NCBI RefSeq assembly: GCF_029392075.1
Contig: NZ_CP113929.1
Location: 2,232,001 to 2,296,000, forward strand
DNA length: 64,000 nucleotides
DNA from: Bifidobacterium sp. ESL0704
Lineage (GTDB): Bacteria > Actinomycetota > Actinomycetes > Actinomycetales > Bifidobacteriaceae
Reading direction: 5' to 3'
Under the pieces are notes generated by a model. That model did not search any database, was not told the DNA's origin, and was given only the letters and a program-made list of their open reading frames with translations. A program made the position numbers and the translations under genes. Positions 1-10,343 of this stretch are shown piece after piece. Positions within the stretch are counted from its first letter, which is position 1. The number at the start of each line of letters is the position of its first letter.

Positions 1-3000
1 GAGCAAGACCTCATCACGGCCGACCAATATCGGTGGGAAGAAAATCATTCCCTTTACGGATTGAGCCTCGAGGCTTCGACAGTCACCGATGACTTCACAA
101 TGGAATCAATAGCCTCATTCCGGAACCTGGCGCAGCTCAATATCAATGCGCTGCAAAGGCAACGCGACTATAGCGTCCCACCCTCACAGCAGCAACCCAT
201 CGATCTTACCCCACTCGGACAATTGAAAAATCTCAAAGCGTTGAGTGCAATGCTCCTGTTCAAAGATCCTAGCATAAGCAACCCCGACAATCCCAGCGAC
301 AATAAAAAGCCCTTGGAACTCAGCTTCATCGCCCACCTCAACCAGCTTATTTGGCTCGATCTTTCCGGCACAAACATCAAAGACATCACGCCACTGAGCT
401 CGCTCACGCACCTTGTATACCTTGATCTGAGAGGGAACGCAATCGATGACATCACGCCTCTGGCAAGCCTCACCAATCTAGGCAATCGCAACGGCCTCTC
501 TTCCGATGACCAACAAAAGATACTCGGTGGCATCGGTGGCTGCATACACCATGACCCGGACGAAATCGCCCTCAACCTGTCTTATAACAAAATCAGCAAC
601 ATGGATGCGTTGAAAGACTTGCCCAGTCTCGACAAGATCGATTTGTCGTACAATAACTTCACTAAGACGACCATTCACGTCCCGCCTCACCTTGAGAATC
701 TTGATTTGTCAAACAACAACATCACCAAGGTGACATTTACCGACCAATCCCTACCTGATGTATCGCTCAATAGCAATAAATTGACCAGCATCCCCACGTT
801 TGCCGCATCAACAAAAATCAGCAGACTGGATTTGAGCAACAACAGCATTGACAATCTGAAAGGGATCGAACAGATTACCGGCATAGATAGCCTGATCTTG
901 CGTAACAACCGCATCAGCGACCTGACCCCGTTGACCGGTCTTTTCCCAACTCTCACCAAGACCTCGCTGTCCAGCCTCAATTTAGACGGCAATAACATCA
1001 CCGACATCTCGCCTCTTAGCGGACTACCAGAATATCAGTGCGCAGCATGGTGGTGCCACACCGATCGTCAGGTTTCCGTCAACAGCCAGAATATCAAGCT
1101 CAAAGACGTTGGCTCCGTAGACCGCATTGCCATCAAGACGGCAAAAGGAATCAACAGCGAATACCTTCAACCCGAAAGACTACGCCCAGCATCCACCAGC
1201 CACTACGACACCGACACCGGCACCGCGACCTGGGGGTCGCTGGCCGGCACCGACACCGCGAGATTGGACTTCGTTAGCAGCCCGCCCACCTTCAGACACA
1301 ACGGCATCAGCTTCAGTGGCACGATATCGCAACGGGTTCTCGACTCGTACCAGGTCTCCTTCACGGACACCTATGACAGTTTCTCATCATATCCCACACA
1401 ACACATAATCAAAGGCCAAAAGGCCGCGCGCCCATCCAAAGACCCTACGCGCTACGGCTACAAGTTCATAGGCTGGCAGGTCCAAGAGGAAGACGGCTCG
1501 TGGTCTAATTACGACTTCAGCTCACCCGTCACCAGCGACATCACGCTGCGCGCCGCATGGAAACGCGTCTACACCGTCAGTTTCGACTCCAACGGGGGCA
1601 GCAAGGTCGAGAACGTTCAGGTTCCCGATGGCGACTCGCTGTGGTCCGTCGGCTATGACGTTCCGAAACTCACCGGCTACAAGTTCGCCCACTGGCAGAT
1701 ACAGAAAAACGGCCAATGGGTCGACTTCGATTACAACTCACCAATTACCGACAACATCACGCTCAAGGCCAGATGGAAGGCCCTGTATAAAGTCACCTTC
1801 GACACTGGCGAGGGCGGCACCGCCATCGATCCCCAATACACTGCAGGCTGGGTGGTCCACGTCACCCCTCCGACCCGCACCGGCTATGTGTTCGTCGGCT
1901 GGCAATACGACAAGGACGGCAACGGCAAACTCGTCGACGCCGATCTCACCTCAGGCGTCAGCATCAACCGTGACACCACTTTCATAGCACAATGGATAGC
2001 AGGCACCAATGGGTGCTCAATCGGCGTGAGCAAAATCGCCAACTGCTTCCCCGATCTCACCTTTGCCGGCCAAATCGCCAAGGCGTTGAACGCCGACGTC
2101 ACCTCGACCTTCACACAAAAGATGGTCGACACCACGAAGATCCTGAATCTCAGCGACAGCAGTGCCACATCCATCGAGGGAATCCAGTATTTCACCAATC
2201 TGACCTCGCTCAATCTCTCCGGAATGCGGCGAATTCAATCCATCGAACCCGCAGGCACACTCACCAAACTCACCTATCTGAGGCTCAACCAAACGGGCGT
2301 TTACGACCTTGCGCCGGTCGCCAAGTTCAAGAACCTCACACAGCTGGAATCCTCCGGAGTCGCGCTCAGCGACATCTCAGCAATCAAGGGACTCACCAAG
2401 CTCACCGATCTCACCATCAACGGCAGGACAGGAAGCACCAACGGCATCCAAGACATCTCTGCGATCAAGGGACTTACCAACCTGACCTCGCTCAACCTGG
2501 CTTGGAATGCGGTCAGTGACTTCGGGCCGATCCTCGGTCTGCAAGACCTGCACTATCTCAACCTTTCCGGCAACGCCATCACCAAGCTTCCGTCGGCAGA
2601 GCAAATAGCCAAGCTCGACGAGCTTACCGAAATCCACCTCGACAGAAACTCCCTGACCGACCTCAAGCCGCTCACGGCGCTTCCGGAACTCACGACGGTC
2701 TCGTTCGCCAACCAGTTCGTCAGGGCTCCGAAATCGGCGACTTGGACCAACGCCACCATCAAGACCCCCAAGTTGCCCGATGGGTCGTTCCTCACCTCCC
2801 CGAGCCTGAACCCGGCATCCGGCACTTACGACCAATCTACCGGCGTCGCCACATGGGCCAAACCGGAGGACGCGGATCAGGTGTCCGTGTCGTTCAACCA
2901 GAGCGTCAGCATCAACGACGCGGCGAGCGCCCTGTTCTCGGGCACCATCACCAGCGCCCTGCCCGCCCGCAGCAAGTTCTACGTCAACTTCAACACCGGC

Positions 3001-6000
3001 TGCGGCATCACCGTTCCCATGCAGACCGTCTACGAGGGCAACACCGCCCAGGAGCCGCCGGCGCCGACCCGACAGGGATACGAATTCAAGGGCTGGCAGT
3101 ATCAGGATGGCAACGTATGGACGGACTATGATTTCAGCAAGCCCGTCACCAAAGACATCACTCTTACCGCCCAATGGAAACGCATCACCCACAAGGTCAC
3201 CTTCGACACCGGCAAGGGCGCGTCCACCATCACCCCGGTGAACGTCGGCGAGGGCGACACGCTCACGCTGCCCCAAACCCCAATCCGCGAAGGCTACAAT
3301 TTCGTCAACTGGCAATACAAGGATGGCAACGGCCAGCTGGCCGATTTCAACCCCAACCAGCCTATCAACAGCGACCTCACCCTGTACGCCAAGTGGGCGC
3401 GCATCATATACAAGGTAAGCTTCGACACCGGAGAAGGCGCGAGCACTGTGGAAGCGCGGAATATTCCATATGGAGAGCCGATCGGCTCCGTCGCAAAGCC
3501 AACCTTCATCGGCCATACCTTCAAAGGCTGGCAGATACGCGGCAAGGACGGCAAGCTCACCGACTGCGACCCCGCCACAACAATCGTCACCAGCGATCTG
3601 ACACTCATCGCCAAGTGGGAGCGAACCGTCTACACGGTCCTTTTCAGAACCGACGGCAGCCCTGTCAACATGCAAAAAGTCGCTTACGGCGACAAGGCGA
3701 ACAAACCGGCCACCGACCCAACGCGCACCGGCTACACCTTCGCTGGCTGGCAGATATATGACGACGAAGACGGCAAGATCGTCGATTATGACTTCGACAC
3801 CCCCGTCACCAGCAACATCACCATCATCGCCAAGTGGACCCCCATCCCCTACACCGTCACCTTCGACACCGGCAAGGGCAGCAAGGTCCCTCCGCAGACA
3901 GTGAATTACGGGGAAAAGGCGCACAAGCCCGCCGACGAACCGACCTATGAGGGCTACACCTTCATGGGCTGGCAGATACGCGGCGAGGACGGCAAACTCA
4001 CCGACTACGACTTCGACACCTCGATCACCGGCGACACCACCCTCATCGCTCATTGGACGCTGACGCCCTACACCGTCACCTTCGTAACGAACGGCGGAAC
4101 CCCGGTACCCGAGCAACGCGTCGCTCCCGGAGACCCCGTCAAGCAGCCCGAGAACCCGACGCATAGCAGGTATGCGTTCGCTGGATGGAAGACCAACCTC
4201 GCCCTGACCGGCAAGAACTACGATTTCTCGACACCGGTGACACACGACCTCACGCTCTACGCCAAGTGGGTCATCTACGGCACCTGCATCATCGGGCAGA
4301 ACTCCATCGCCGATTGCGTACGCGACCCGAATCTTGCCGAAGCCATCGCCGAACAAGTGGGCAACGCCGACCCGACATCGGTGCTCACCCAGGAGATGGT
4401 GGACTCCATGACCACACTCGACGCCGCGGACAGGGGAATCAGAAGCCTCTCCGGATTGGAGAACTTCACCAACCTCACCACCCTCGACCTCTCCGACAAT
4501 GGCCTCACCAATATCTACACCCTGAGTAAGCTCACCAGCCTCACCGACGTGAATCTCAGCGGCAATTACCTGGAAGACACCGAGACACTGGCCACGCTTC
4601 CCGCTTTACGCACGTTTGACTTGACAAATCAGACACTGCAATACAAGATGCGATCCCTGTCGCCCGCAACCTATGACACGCCAGGAATGAGCACCATCAG
4701 CTCGCTGGACGCCACATGCGACCCGACCGGCTGCCAAATCCTCTCCGGCCAAAACCTCATCAACCGCCGTATCACCGTCTATGCTCCGGTGGGAGTGAAC
4801 CTAGTCATCGCTCACGTAAAGCAACAAGGCACGTTGAACCACGCTTCGGGAACCTTCAGCGCCAATGTGACGCTCTTCACCCAGCCACCGAACGGCGATG
4901 GCGATGGCGACCCCTCATCCCCCGGAGGCAGCTTGCCCCCAGACGGCGGAAACGGGAGTTCGAAAGGCGGAAGCCTCACCGTCACCTACGCCGCGTTCTT
5001 CAGATCCGAAGGCGGCAGCAAGGTCAAGACCCAGACCGGCCTGCACGATGGCGACACCGTGACCAAGCCGAAGGACCCCACACGCGCCGGTTACACGTTC
5101 GGCTGCTGGCAAGTTCGCAAGAACGGCAACGGCGAGCTCGTCGACTATGATTTCTCGACGCCAGTGACCAGCAACCTCACCTTGCACGCCACGTGGACGC
5201 AGGGCGACCCCGAACCCCCGTCACCGCCAACATCCGGGACCCACACGGTCACCTTCGACACCGGCGAGGGCGGCAGCACCATCAACCCCATGCAGGTCAA
5301 AGATGGGCAACCTGTCGGGACGGTGGCCGACCCCACACGCAACGGGTACACGTTCAAGGGCTGGCAGATCGACAACGGCAGCGGCACGCTGGTCGACTAC
5401 AACACCGCCACCACACCGGTCAAGTCGGATATCACCCTCGTGGCCAAATGGGAGGCGAAGCCTGGTACGCCTGGCAATCCCGGCAACCCCAATCCCGGCA
5501 ACCCCGGTAACCCCGGTCAGCCTGGTAACCCCGGCAATCCCGGCAAGCCCAATCCCGGCAAGCCCAATCCCGGTAATCCCGGCAATCCCGGTAATCCCGG
5601 CAATCCCGGCAATCCCGGTAATCCCGGTAATCCCGGCAATCCCGGTAACCCCGGTAACCCCGGCAATCCCGGCAATCCCGGCAACCCCGGTAACCCCGGC
5701 AATCCCGGCAACCCCGGTAACCCCGGCAACCCCGGCAACCCCGGCAACCCCGGCAATCCCAATCCCGGTACGCCCGGCAAGCCCAATCCCGGCAACCCCG
5801 GCACACCCAGCAATCCGAATCCCAGTAACCCTACACCCGGCAACCCTAGTAACCCCGGTAATCCCAGCAATCCGGGTCATCCTGGTACGCCCAGCAAACC
5901 TGGTACCCCCGGAACGTCGGGAACACCGAGCAACTCCGGCAAGCCCACGTCCCCGAGTAATCCGCATCAGACGGGACAGAGCGACAGCAACAAGCGTCCG

Positions 6001-6162
6001 GGCGCAGCAAGCACCACGGACCCCGCCAAAGGCAAGTCGAACCGCAGAATCGCCGTAACCGGTGCTTCCGTCGTCGCAGTTGCGCTTATCGCGGCCGCCG
6101 CACTCGCCCTTGCCGCAGGCATCAAACTGTTCGGAAAGAGCAAAGGCCGCCATAGGGGCTAA
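1..6162 (+). CDS. Giant internalin-like LRR / B-repeat surface protein (5' end outside window)
   Basis: The frame is open from base 1, so the start and signal peptide lie upstream; 2053 residues are visible. It is a modular surface adhesin with three blocks. Block 1 has 22-residue LRRs (bases about 100-1040) and three InlB-type B repeats (about 1340-1990). Block 2 opens with a two-cysteine cap ([16 protein letters not shown], about 2011), then LRRs and six B repeats (about 2980-4270). Block 3 has a degenerate cap ([13 protein letters not shown]), short LRRs and two B repeats (about 4980-5455). A collagen-like Gly-Asn-Pro tract (5460-5900) and a Ser/Pro linker follow. The C-terminus has an IAVTG sorting-like motif, a hydrophobic helix and a basic tail (KSKGRHRG). 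B repeats follow the Flg_new pattern TVTFDTGxG...GYTFxGWQ...AKW. By analogy with internalins it probably binds host or matrix ligands; the ligand is unknown. Confidence 0.9.
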   Translation, partial: EQDLITADQYRWEENHSLYGLSLEASTVTDDFTMESIASFRNLAQLNINALQRQRDYSVPPSQQQPIDLTPLGQLKNLKALSAMLLFKDPSISNPDNPSDNKKPLELSFIAHLNQLIWLDLSGTNIKDITPLSSLTHLVYLDLRGNAIDDITPLASLTNLGNRNGLSSDDQQKILGGIGGCIHHDPDEIALNLSYNKISNMDALKDLPSLDKIDLSYNNFTKTTIHVPPHLENLDLSNNNITKVTFTDQSLPDVSLNSNKLTSIPTFAASTKISRLDLSNNSIDNLKGIEQITGIDSLILRNNRISDLTPLTGLFPTLTKTSLSSLNLDGNNITDISPLSGLPEYQCAAWWCHTDRQVSVNSQNIKLKDVGSVDRIAIKTAKGINSEYLQPERLRPASTSHYDTDTGTATWGSLAGTDTARLDFVSSPPTFRHNGISFSGTISQRVLDSYQVSFTDTYDSFSSYPTQHIIKGQKAARPSKDPTRYGYKFIGWQVQEEDGSWSNYDFSSPVTSDITLRAAWKRVYTVSFDSNGGSKVENVQVPDGDSLWSVGYDVPKLTGYKFAHWQIQKNGQWVDFDYNSPITDNITLKARWKALYKVTFDTGEGGTAIDPQYTAGWVVHVTPPTRTGYVFVGWQYDKDGNGKLVDADLTSGVSINRDTTFIAQWIAGTNGCSIGVSKIANCFPDLTFAGQIAKALNADVTSTFTQKMVDTTKILNLSDSSATSIEGIQYFTNLTSLNLSGMRRIQSIEPAGTLTKLTYLRLNQTGVYDLAPVAKFKNLTQLESSGVALSDISAIKGLTKLTDLTINGRTGSTNGIQDISAIKGLTNLTSLNLAWNAVSDFGPILGLQDLHYLNLSGNAITKLPSAEQIAKLDELTEIHLDRNSLTDLKPLTALPELTTVSFANQFVRAPKSATWTNATIKTPKLPDGSFLTSPSLNPASGTYDQSTGVATWAKPEDADQVSVSFNQSVSINDAASALFSGTITSALPARSKFYVNFNTGCGITVPMQTVYEGNTAQEPPAPTRQGYEFKGWQYQDGNVWTDYDFSKPVTKDITLTAQWKRITHKVTFDTGKGASTITPVNVGEGDTLTLPQTPIREGYNFVNWQYKDGNGQLADFNPNQPINSDLTLYAKWARIIYKVSFDTGEGASTVEARNIPYGEPIGSVAKPTFIGHTFKGWQIRGKDGKLTDCDPATTIVTSDLTLIAKWERTVYTVLFRTDGSPVNMQKVAYGDKANKPATDPTRTGYTFAGWQIYDDEDGKIVDYDFDTPVTSNITIIAKWTPIPYTVTFDTGKGSKVPPQTVNYGEKAHKPADEPTYEGYTFMGWQIRGEDGKLTDYDFDTSITGDTTLIAHWTLTPYTVTFVTNGGTPVPEQRVAPGDPVKQPENPTHSRYAFAGWKTNLALTGKNYDFSTPVTHDLTLYAKWVIYGTCIIGQNSIADCVRDPNLAEAIAEQVGNADPTSVLTQEMVDSMTTLDAADRGIRSLSGLENFTNLTTLDLSDNGLTNIYTLSKLTSLTDVNLSGNYLEDTETLATLPALRTFDLTNQTLQYKMRSLSPATYDTPGMSTISSLDATCDPTGCQILSGQNLINRRITVYAPVGVNLVIAHVKQQGTLNHASGTFSANVTLFTQPPNGDGDGDPSSPGGSLPPDGGNGSSKGGSLTVTYAAFFRSEGGSKVKTQTGLHDGDTVTKPKDPTRAGYTFGCWQVRKNGNGELVDYDFSTPVTSNLTLHATWTQGDPEPPSPPTSGTHTVTFDTGEGGSTINPMQVKDGQPVGTVADPTRNGYTFKGWQIDNGSGTLVDYNTATTPVKSDITLVAKWEAKPGTPGNPGNPNPGNPGNPGQPGNPGNPGKPNPGKPNPGNPGNPGNPGNPGNPGNPGNPGNPGNPGNPGNPGNPGNPGNPGNPGNPGNPGNPGNPGNPGNPNPGTPGKPNPGNPGTPSNPNPSNPTPGNPSNPGNPSNPGHPGTPSKPGTPGTSGTPSNSGKPTSPSNPHQTGQSDSNKRPGAASTTDPAKGKSNRRIAVTGASVVAVALIAAAALALAAGIKLFGKSKGRHRG
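5460..5900 (+). repeat. 9-bp coding repeat giving a collagen-like Gly-Asn-Pro tract
   Basis: Long run of AATCCCGGC / AACCCCGGT units inside the LRR gene, encoding tandem G-N-P triplets with occasional G-K-P and N-P variants. Units differ only at synonymous positions. Such a tract should change length by slippage or recombination in 9-bp steps without breaking the frame, altering the length of the cell-wall stalk. Confidence 0.9.
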
Positions 6163-6181
6163 CGCCACCGGCAATATCTAG

Positions 6182-6234
6182 ACGCGTGGGCGCTACGCCA
6201 TATATTTCATGCGTAGCGCCCACGCGTTTGTATT
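6182..6234. terminator. Bidirectional terminator, 17-bp perfect stem
   Basis: Arms 6182-6198 and 6211-6227 are perfectly complementary (ACGCGTGGGCGCTACGC and its complement), with a 12-nt AT-rich loop and TTGTATT after the stem. It sits between the end of the LRR gene and the stop of the convergent CMD-family gene at 6233, so it can serve both. Confidence 0.85.
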
Positions 6235-6586
6235 ATCTACCATCTTGGCCATACGTGTCGTACGCACTCAGCGCGTAGCTGGCGTAGCCATACTGCGGGG
6301 CACCGCCGAAGACGATGGCCATATTGAGCCCCTCGATCAATTCATCTCGAGAGACTCTCGCATCGGCCGCCGCACGCACATGCGTCATGATGCACCGTTC
6401 GCTGCCACGCGCCACACCCATCAATACGGCGATCAGCGCCTTGGTCTTGCCGTCAAGCGCCCCCGGCTTCAAGGCGTCGCGCTTCAAGGCCAGAAAGTCG
6501 CCGACCACCTGCGGGCTGGCTTCCTTATACGCGTCGCGCGCAGCAACAAAACGGTCTGTTTCCTGGGTGATGGCTTCGTCAATCAT
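6233..6586 (-). CDS. Carboxymuconolactone decarboxylase (AhpD-like) family protein
   Basis: 117 residues, normal for a small CMD-family protein. The core reads ALIAVLMGVARGSERC then IMTHVRAAADARVSRDELIE, followed by NMAIVFGGAPQYGYAS. The family CxxC...H site is represented by E-R-C-I-M-T-H, with one cysteine plus the histidine, so an AhpD-type disulfide peroxidase mechanism is not assured. A good ribosome site (AGAGGT) precedes the ATG. It is divergent from an ArsR regulator whose likely operator lies between them, suggesting control by that regulator. Substrate unknown; a redox or aromatic-detoxification role is an inference from the family. Confidence 0.85.
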   Translation of the reverse strand: MIDEAITQETDRFVAARDAYKEASPQVVGDFLALKRDALKPGALDGKTKALIAVLMGVARGSERCIMTHVRAAADARVSRDELIEGLNMAIVFGGAPQYGYASYALSAYDTYGQDGR

Positions 6587-6611
6587 TGCTGACCTCTTTT
6601 ATCGTTCATCG

Positions 6612-6629
6612 GTTCAATATTTATTGAAC
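6612..6629. promoter_or_regulatory. Palindromic operator between CMD gene and arsR-like gene
   Basis: GTTCAATA-TT-TATTGAAC: two 8-bp arms with a 2-bp spacer, centred in the divergent intergenic region. Size and AT content fit an ArsR/SmtB-type operator. Binding by the neighbouring regulator is inferred. Confidence 0.6.
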
Positions 6630-6655
6630 TAGTTTGACTATCGTATCATGGAAAC

Positions 6656-6976
6656 ATGAACGACCAGCTGCACACCGACCCCAAAGACGTCACCCTGCCA
6701 CAAGCGATGTTCGCTTTGAGCGACCCGCTTCGACTCCGCATCGTTGCGCTGCTCGACGCCAACGGAGAGATGCATTGCGGCGACATCTACCGTGCGCTGG
6801 GCATCACCAAAACCGCGGCCTCCCACCATTTCAAGGTGCTTCGAGAATCAGGCCTGGTCTGGCGCGACCACCACGGAGTCCAGCAGAGCGCCCGTCTCCG
6901 CCGCCCCGAATTCGACGCGGTCTTCCCCGGCCTGCTCGACGCCGTGCTCAGCAATTTCGACAAGCGCACTGCCTGA
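6656..6976 (+). CDS. ArsR/SmtB-family winged-helix regulator
   Basis: 106 residues. A typical ArsR core starts at LSDPLRLRIVALL and runs through the recognition helix ALGITKTAASHHFKVLRESGL and the wing WRDHHGVQQS. Only one cysteine is seen (MHCGD), so a metal-thiolate sensor site is unlikely; it resembles the non-metal ArsR proteins paired with small enzymes. The ATG at 6656 has GGAAAC just upstream. It is divergent from the CMD-family gene and probably represses it and itself through the 6612-6629 palindrome. Confidence 0.85.
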   Translation: MNDQLHTDPKDVTLPQAMFALSDPLRLRIVALLDANGEMHCGDIYRALGITKTAASHHFKVLRESGLVWRDHHGVQQSARLRRPEFDAVFPGLLDAVLSNFDKRTA

Positions 6977-7002
6977 TTGCTTCGGAAAATTTCGCAACCC
7001 CT

Positions 7003-7036
7003 AAAACAAAAAGGCACCGCCGAACGACGGTACCTT
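7003..7036 (-). terminator. Terminator next to displaced tRNA-Lys 3' fragment
   Basis: Read on the minus strand, a 9-bp stem (AAGGTACCG/CGGTGCCTT, one G-T pair) is followed by TTTGTTTT. It lies immediately downstream of the tRNA-Lys 3' half at 7042-7088, so it is probably the original tRNA terminator, now separated from the intact tRNA. It could also end the toxin-antitoxin transcript. Confidence 0.7.
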
Positions 7037-7041
7037 GCTTG

Positions 7042-7088
7042 TGCCCCCGTGAGACTCGAACCCACAACCCACGACTTAAAAGGACGCT
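7042..7088 (-). other. Displaced 3' half of tRNA-Lys (att-site footprint)
   Basis: 47 bp match the 3' part (anticodon arm, variable region, T arm, 3' acceptor) of the intact tRNA-Lys at 10228-10300, with one missing C in the acceptor run and one G-to-A change. There is no 5' half, so it is not a functional tRNA. This is the footprint left when an element integrates in a tRNA 3' end and rebuilds the gene at the other junction. Confidence 0.85.
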
Positions 7089-7132
7089 CAACAGAAAAAA
7101 TTCTGGCGAGCATCCCTTCTCTGGAACAAAAA

Positions 7133-7435
7133 TCAGGCGGTCTGCAGCGGGCCTTGAAGCAGGTGACGCAACCACTCGGAACGATTGGTACCATGCTTTT
7201 GCGCCTGCCGGTCAGCATTCTTGCTCCACGACTCAGGCACCAGCACCTGAAGCCTCACCGTACGCTCCTTCTTCTGCCCCGCGCGCGGACGGCCGAGCAT
7301 AACGGCCTGCGCGTCATCGACATTGTCCATGCCGGTCATTTCCATCAGCATGGCCGCGGCCTCACGGCTCGCCTGCTCTCCTGTCGATTCGACGGCCTTT
7401 GAATCGTCCCATTCCCAGTGCTCGAGATCGCTCAT
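7133..7435 (-). CDS. Putative antitoxin with C-terminal ribbon-helix-helix-like segment
   Basis: 100 residues. The N-terminal half is acidic (DLEHWEWDDSKAVES). The C-terminal half, VRLQVLVPESWSKNADRQA then HGTNRSEWLRHLL, looks like a short strand followed by two helices, as in ribbon-helix-helix antitoxins. It starts 13 bp downstream of the toxin-like gene on the same strand, the toxin-first order of BrnT/BrnA-like modules. It lies inside the tRNA-Lys island. Family assignment is by pattern only. Confidence 0.6.
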   Translation of the reverse strand: MSDLEHWEWDDSKAVESTGEQASREAAAMLMEMTGMDNVDDAQAVMLGRPRAGQKKERTVRLQVLVPESWSKNADRQAQKHGTNRSEWLRHLLQGPLQTA

Positions 7436-7448
7436 AATGCCTTTCCTT

Positions 7449-7706
7449 TCAGTCCTTGTTCCAGAAGTTGCCCTGTTCGGCGTTTACATGGAAGACCACC
7501 AGCCTGCCGCCGGCCTTCTTCATCATCACCTCGATAGTGGGCACCAACGCGTCGCCACGGTACTTTCCCGTAAATTTGAAGTACGTTTCCCCGTGCGAGA
7601 CGAAGGTCAGCCTGCGAGTCTCATGGAGGAACGCGTACAACACGTCCTCCACCGTGTAGCCGTGCCGTTCAGCCGACTTCGCGAAAATAACCCCATCAGA
7701 ACTCAT
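7449..7706 (-). CDS. Putative type II toxin (BrnT/RelE-like small protein)
   Basis: 85 residues. It begins VIFAKSAERHGYTVEDVLYA, resembling the SA-x-KHG...D...A start of small BrnT-like actinobacterial toxins, then a basic beta-rich core (KFTGKYRGDALVPTIEV) and VVFHVNAEQGNF near the end. That layout suits a ribosome-dependent or RNA-cleaving RelE-fold toxin, but catalytic residues cannot be fixed by eye. It is the upstream gene of a two-gene unit with the antitoxin-like ORF. An ordinary DNA stabilisation module of the island is the simplest role. Confidence 0.55.
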   Translation of the reverse strand: MSSDGVIFAKSAERHGYTVEDVLYAFLHETRRLTFVSHGETYFKFTGKYRGDALVPTIEVMMKKAGGRLVVFHVNAEQGNFWNKD

Positions 7707-7989
7707 GAATTAATTATACTCTAAAAGTATACTCTAGCCAAAACGATTAAACACACCTTATCTTTTAAATTACGCACACTGTGTCCCAGATACAAGTACC
7801 CAACTATGCTGTATAACAACAATGACAGGCGGGATGAAGATAGTGTATCACAAAGAGCATTGCGAGCGAACTAAAAACTTTCGCAACTTCCGCAAAACAA
7901 AAGAAAAGATAACTGACACCTATAACGCCAAACGCATACGAAGAAAACGATTGTGACAATGCGTCTTCACCATATCCACTACTTTAATT

Positions 7990-9426
7990 TTGACAATCTG
8001 GCTCTGCAAGAAACCGCTCTTTTCTACTTACGGAAAATTCTCAATACTGCTATATTTCTTAGCCGGCTTCGAAATCGCATACTGTATATTGGTATCCAAC
8101 TTTGCGTACCGTTTCTACATCAGATTGCTCAACCCTGTATCAAGGGCGATTTTCGCGTCCAGCTCGATATGTTTCTTCTTTTTGCCTCTATTCTTGTGCG
8201 GGTTATTACGCAACCCAAATAACCGACAACTATTACGCTACTTGCTCTTATTCTGTTCAGCTATCATCACCTGCATGGCGATAGCTTGGTTCATGGATTT
8301 CATATTCGACTTTACACAATACTTTTTAAGACGAGACACTAAAACCAAACAGCCACAATCAATCGCTTACAAACCTGTATTCGCTACCTGATCCTCCTTA
8401 AATAGCGCTGCCTGCACTATTTTTCTTGGTGCCGGATCGCTTACTCTTGGCGCAACCATACAAATAATCTTCAACGCAACAGCCGTATATTACGTTCTGT
8501 ACTGGATCAGCGCGGGAATTCTCTTCTTCTTATTCGCCCTATGCATTGTGAGCTTTATATATATCCCAGCTCAGTTTTCATCTTTACCTGATATTCCACA
8601 ACGGAAAAGCGCCATCTTGCAACGTATCGTGGCAATGTTCCTCATTCTTATATTGCTCGCAATATTGATATTGCTTATCTGGCGTCTTATAGAAATCATC
8701 CTAGAAGATACGACAATCGCTTGGGAAATAGTACCGATCATTTTGATATTATGGCTATGGTTATATCTAGGCGCTGCCACACGCAAAGGAAACATCAATT
8801 TCGTATACCGAGCAAAAATCTTCTGGAGCAAAATCGGAATCACTGCCTATTCGCTTTTCTTGACATTTCTTTTTCTTACCGTCATTGAAGCACATCTATT
8901 TACCGATAGCGATTGCCTCATCATTCTTATACCAATCCTTTTAGCTATGATTGTCCAGTGTTTTGTTGTGATTCTCGCTTTGAACGATGCACGTCATAGT
9001 AGAAACCTAAAATGGGTTGCCGACACATTCCCTTATCAGGTCGCGGGAATATTGTTCTGCGGCTTGGCAACAACCCTATTCATTTTCGAATTACTTAGAC
9101 TCAACGCTCTTTTACCTGAACTACATAAATTAGAAGTACTAGCATTGAACGACCCCAGCAAAAATCAGCTGGTTGCAACATTGCAAATATTGCGCGGAAA
9201 AGATGGCTTTCCAACCACAACAGCAACCATTATTAAAGAAATGATGACCACTAATGAAGTCGGTATCGCCACCATTCGTAATTTGCTTTCTGCAATGAGC
9301 ACATTCATCACATTTACTTTTATCACCGAATTATGGAAAATGCGCGCTTTTGAGAATCCGACCAAAACTCCTTGGGAACGAATACAAGAAATACCGTCTT
9401 GGTTTATTCAAAAAAGTGTCAGCTGA
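7990..9426 (+). pseudogene. AT-rich multi-pass membrane protein gene interrupted by one in-frame TGA
   Basis: Two stretches in the same frame (7990-8391 and 8392-9426) are separated only by a TGA at 8389-8391. Both are strongly hydrophobic with repeated membrane segments (e.g. FFLPLFLCGLL; AGILFFLFALCIVSF; IAMFLILILLAILILLIW in the second part). No ATG, GTG or TTG occurs in frame between the TGA and the GTG at 8548, and that GTG has no ribosome site and lies inside a membrane helix. One gene of about 478 codons broken by a nonsense mutation is therefore the best reading. The 5' end is also unclear (TTG at 7990). No family recognised. Codon use is much more AT-rich than neighbouring chromosomal genes, supporting horizontal origin. 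Confidence 0.55.
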
Positions 9427-9495
9427 GACAAACACTCAATCATGTCCGTCAAAGGAAACAGCCAGATAAAAGCAAACGAAATGACTAAGAAAGGG

Positions 9496-9522
9496 CCTGC
9501 CCGAACAAGCCGGGCAGGTTTT
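9496..9522 (+). terminator. Terminator after the membrane gene
   Basis: CCTGCCCG and CGGGCAGG form a perfect 8-bp stem with a 7-nt loop, followed directly by TTTT. It is 70 bp after the stop at 9426. Confidence 0.85.
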
Positions 9523-9527
9523 ACCGA

Positions 9528-9698
9528 TCAGCGATTGCGCCTATCCTCATAGTCCATCACCAGCAGATAGCCAGTAACGGCTATCAACATAACGTCCACG
9601 ACGAAACTATCCGTCTTCGCAATGAAAACGGCAAGCAGCGCCGTTATGAACTCCTGCAGATGATTGCTCTCGCTCGGTCCTTTCTGTTCGTTGGGCAT
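9528..9698 (-). CDS. Small membrane protein (hypothetical)
   Basis: 56 residues from the internal ATG at 9698 (MPNEQKGPSESNHLQEF). A longer open frame exists upstream, but it is low-complexity and basic, so I prefer the internal start. One or two hydrophobic stretches (ITALLAVFIAKTDSFVVDV and LIAVTGYLLVMDY) suggest a small membrane peptide with a charged tail (EDRRNR). No family recognised. It lies inside the tRNA-Lys island. Confidence 0.4.
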   Translation of the reverse strand: MPNEQKGPSESNHLQEFITALLAVFIAKTDSFVVDVMLIAVTGYLLVMDYEDRRNR

Positions 9699-10227
9699 GA
9701 CGATGCCTATTCCTTGTACAGTGCCGCGCCACGTCGGACGCGGCAGCGGCGCACAGGCCGGGCAGCCCGCGCGATCACTTCCACCCACACCATATGGGCT
9801 TCCGCGACGGATACAGCATATCTGAAAGGCTGAATCTTGAGGGGCGGTTATACTAGGGGTATTGGTTGACTCACCATTCGTTCGCACTGATAAAGTCGGG
9901 CAAAAAAGCTTTAGCGGACGACGCCAATCAATAAGGTGTTTTCAGCGCCTTTTGTACAGTGCCGCAGGTCGGTATTCAATTCTTTGGATGCCGACCCAAC
10001 GGTTTCCATATCACAATCAATTGATTTCACTCACCGGTTCTGCTATGATTTCCGCCTGCAACTTTCAATCATCCTATTACCCGGGTTATTTGTGTAAGAT
10101 CGCGGAGCAAAATGCCATCACGGGCGGCAACGACTATATAGCAAAAAACAAAACCACAATTCCAAAGTATCCCGGAATAGCCTATAACTCGAAAAAAGTC
10201 GCCAGAAACAAGCCCGGCGACCGAAAG
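9699..10227. other. Gene-poor 3' end of the tRNA-Lys island
   Basis: No convincing gene. A direct repeat TTGTACAGTGCCGC-like occurs near 9714 and 9952. Open frames here run into the tRNA or lack start signals. This is the stretch immediately downstream of the intact tRNA-Lys on its strand, where an integrase gene might be expected; none is present. Confidence 0.5.
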
Positions 10228-10300
10228 TGCCCCCCGTGGGACTCGAACCCACAACCCACGACTTAAAAGGACGCTGCTCTAACCATTGAGCCAGAGGGGC
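10228..10300 (-). tRNA. tRNA-Lys (anticodon TTT)
   Basis: Minus-strand cloverleaf: acceptor GCCCCTC pairs with GGGGGGC, the D arm is GCTC..GAGC, the anticodon loop CTTTTAA gives anticodon TTT, and the T arm is GTGGG-TTCGAGT-CCCAC. The discriminator base is A and no CCA is encoded. One U-U mismatch is seen in the anticodon stem. It is the intact copy rebuilt at one edge of the island; a displaced 3' half lies at 7042-7088. Confidence 0.95.
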
Positions 10301-10311
10301 AACAGAACACT

Positions 10312-10343
10312 ATTATACAGCCACTTCTCGATTTGCGTGTCAA
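10312..10343 (-). promoter_or_regulatory. Promoter of tRNA-Lys
   Basis: On the minus strand TTGACA (10338-10343) and TATAAT (10312-10317) both match consensus, about 12 bp before the tRNA 5' end. The spacer is 20 bp, longer than the usual 17, so the true -35 may be different; a GACACGCAAA direct repeat overlaps it. Confidence 0.6.

Noticed and set aside
2377..4356. 659-residue minus-strand ORF over the LRR gene
   Set aside because: Antisense shadow of a high-GC gene; no family resemblance or ribosome site.
5221..6174. Long minus-strand and alternate-frame ORFs over the (GNP)n tract
   Set aside because: Mirror frames of the 9-bp coding repeat in the LRR gene; the sense frame continues an unmistakable surface protein.
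7042..7088. A second functional tRNA-Lys
   Set aside because: Only the 3' half is present; the acceptor 5' strand and D arm are missing.
9862..10266. 134-residue ORF at the island edge
   Set aside because: It runs into the tRNA-Lys gene and has no ribosome site or recognisable domain.
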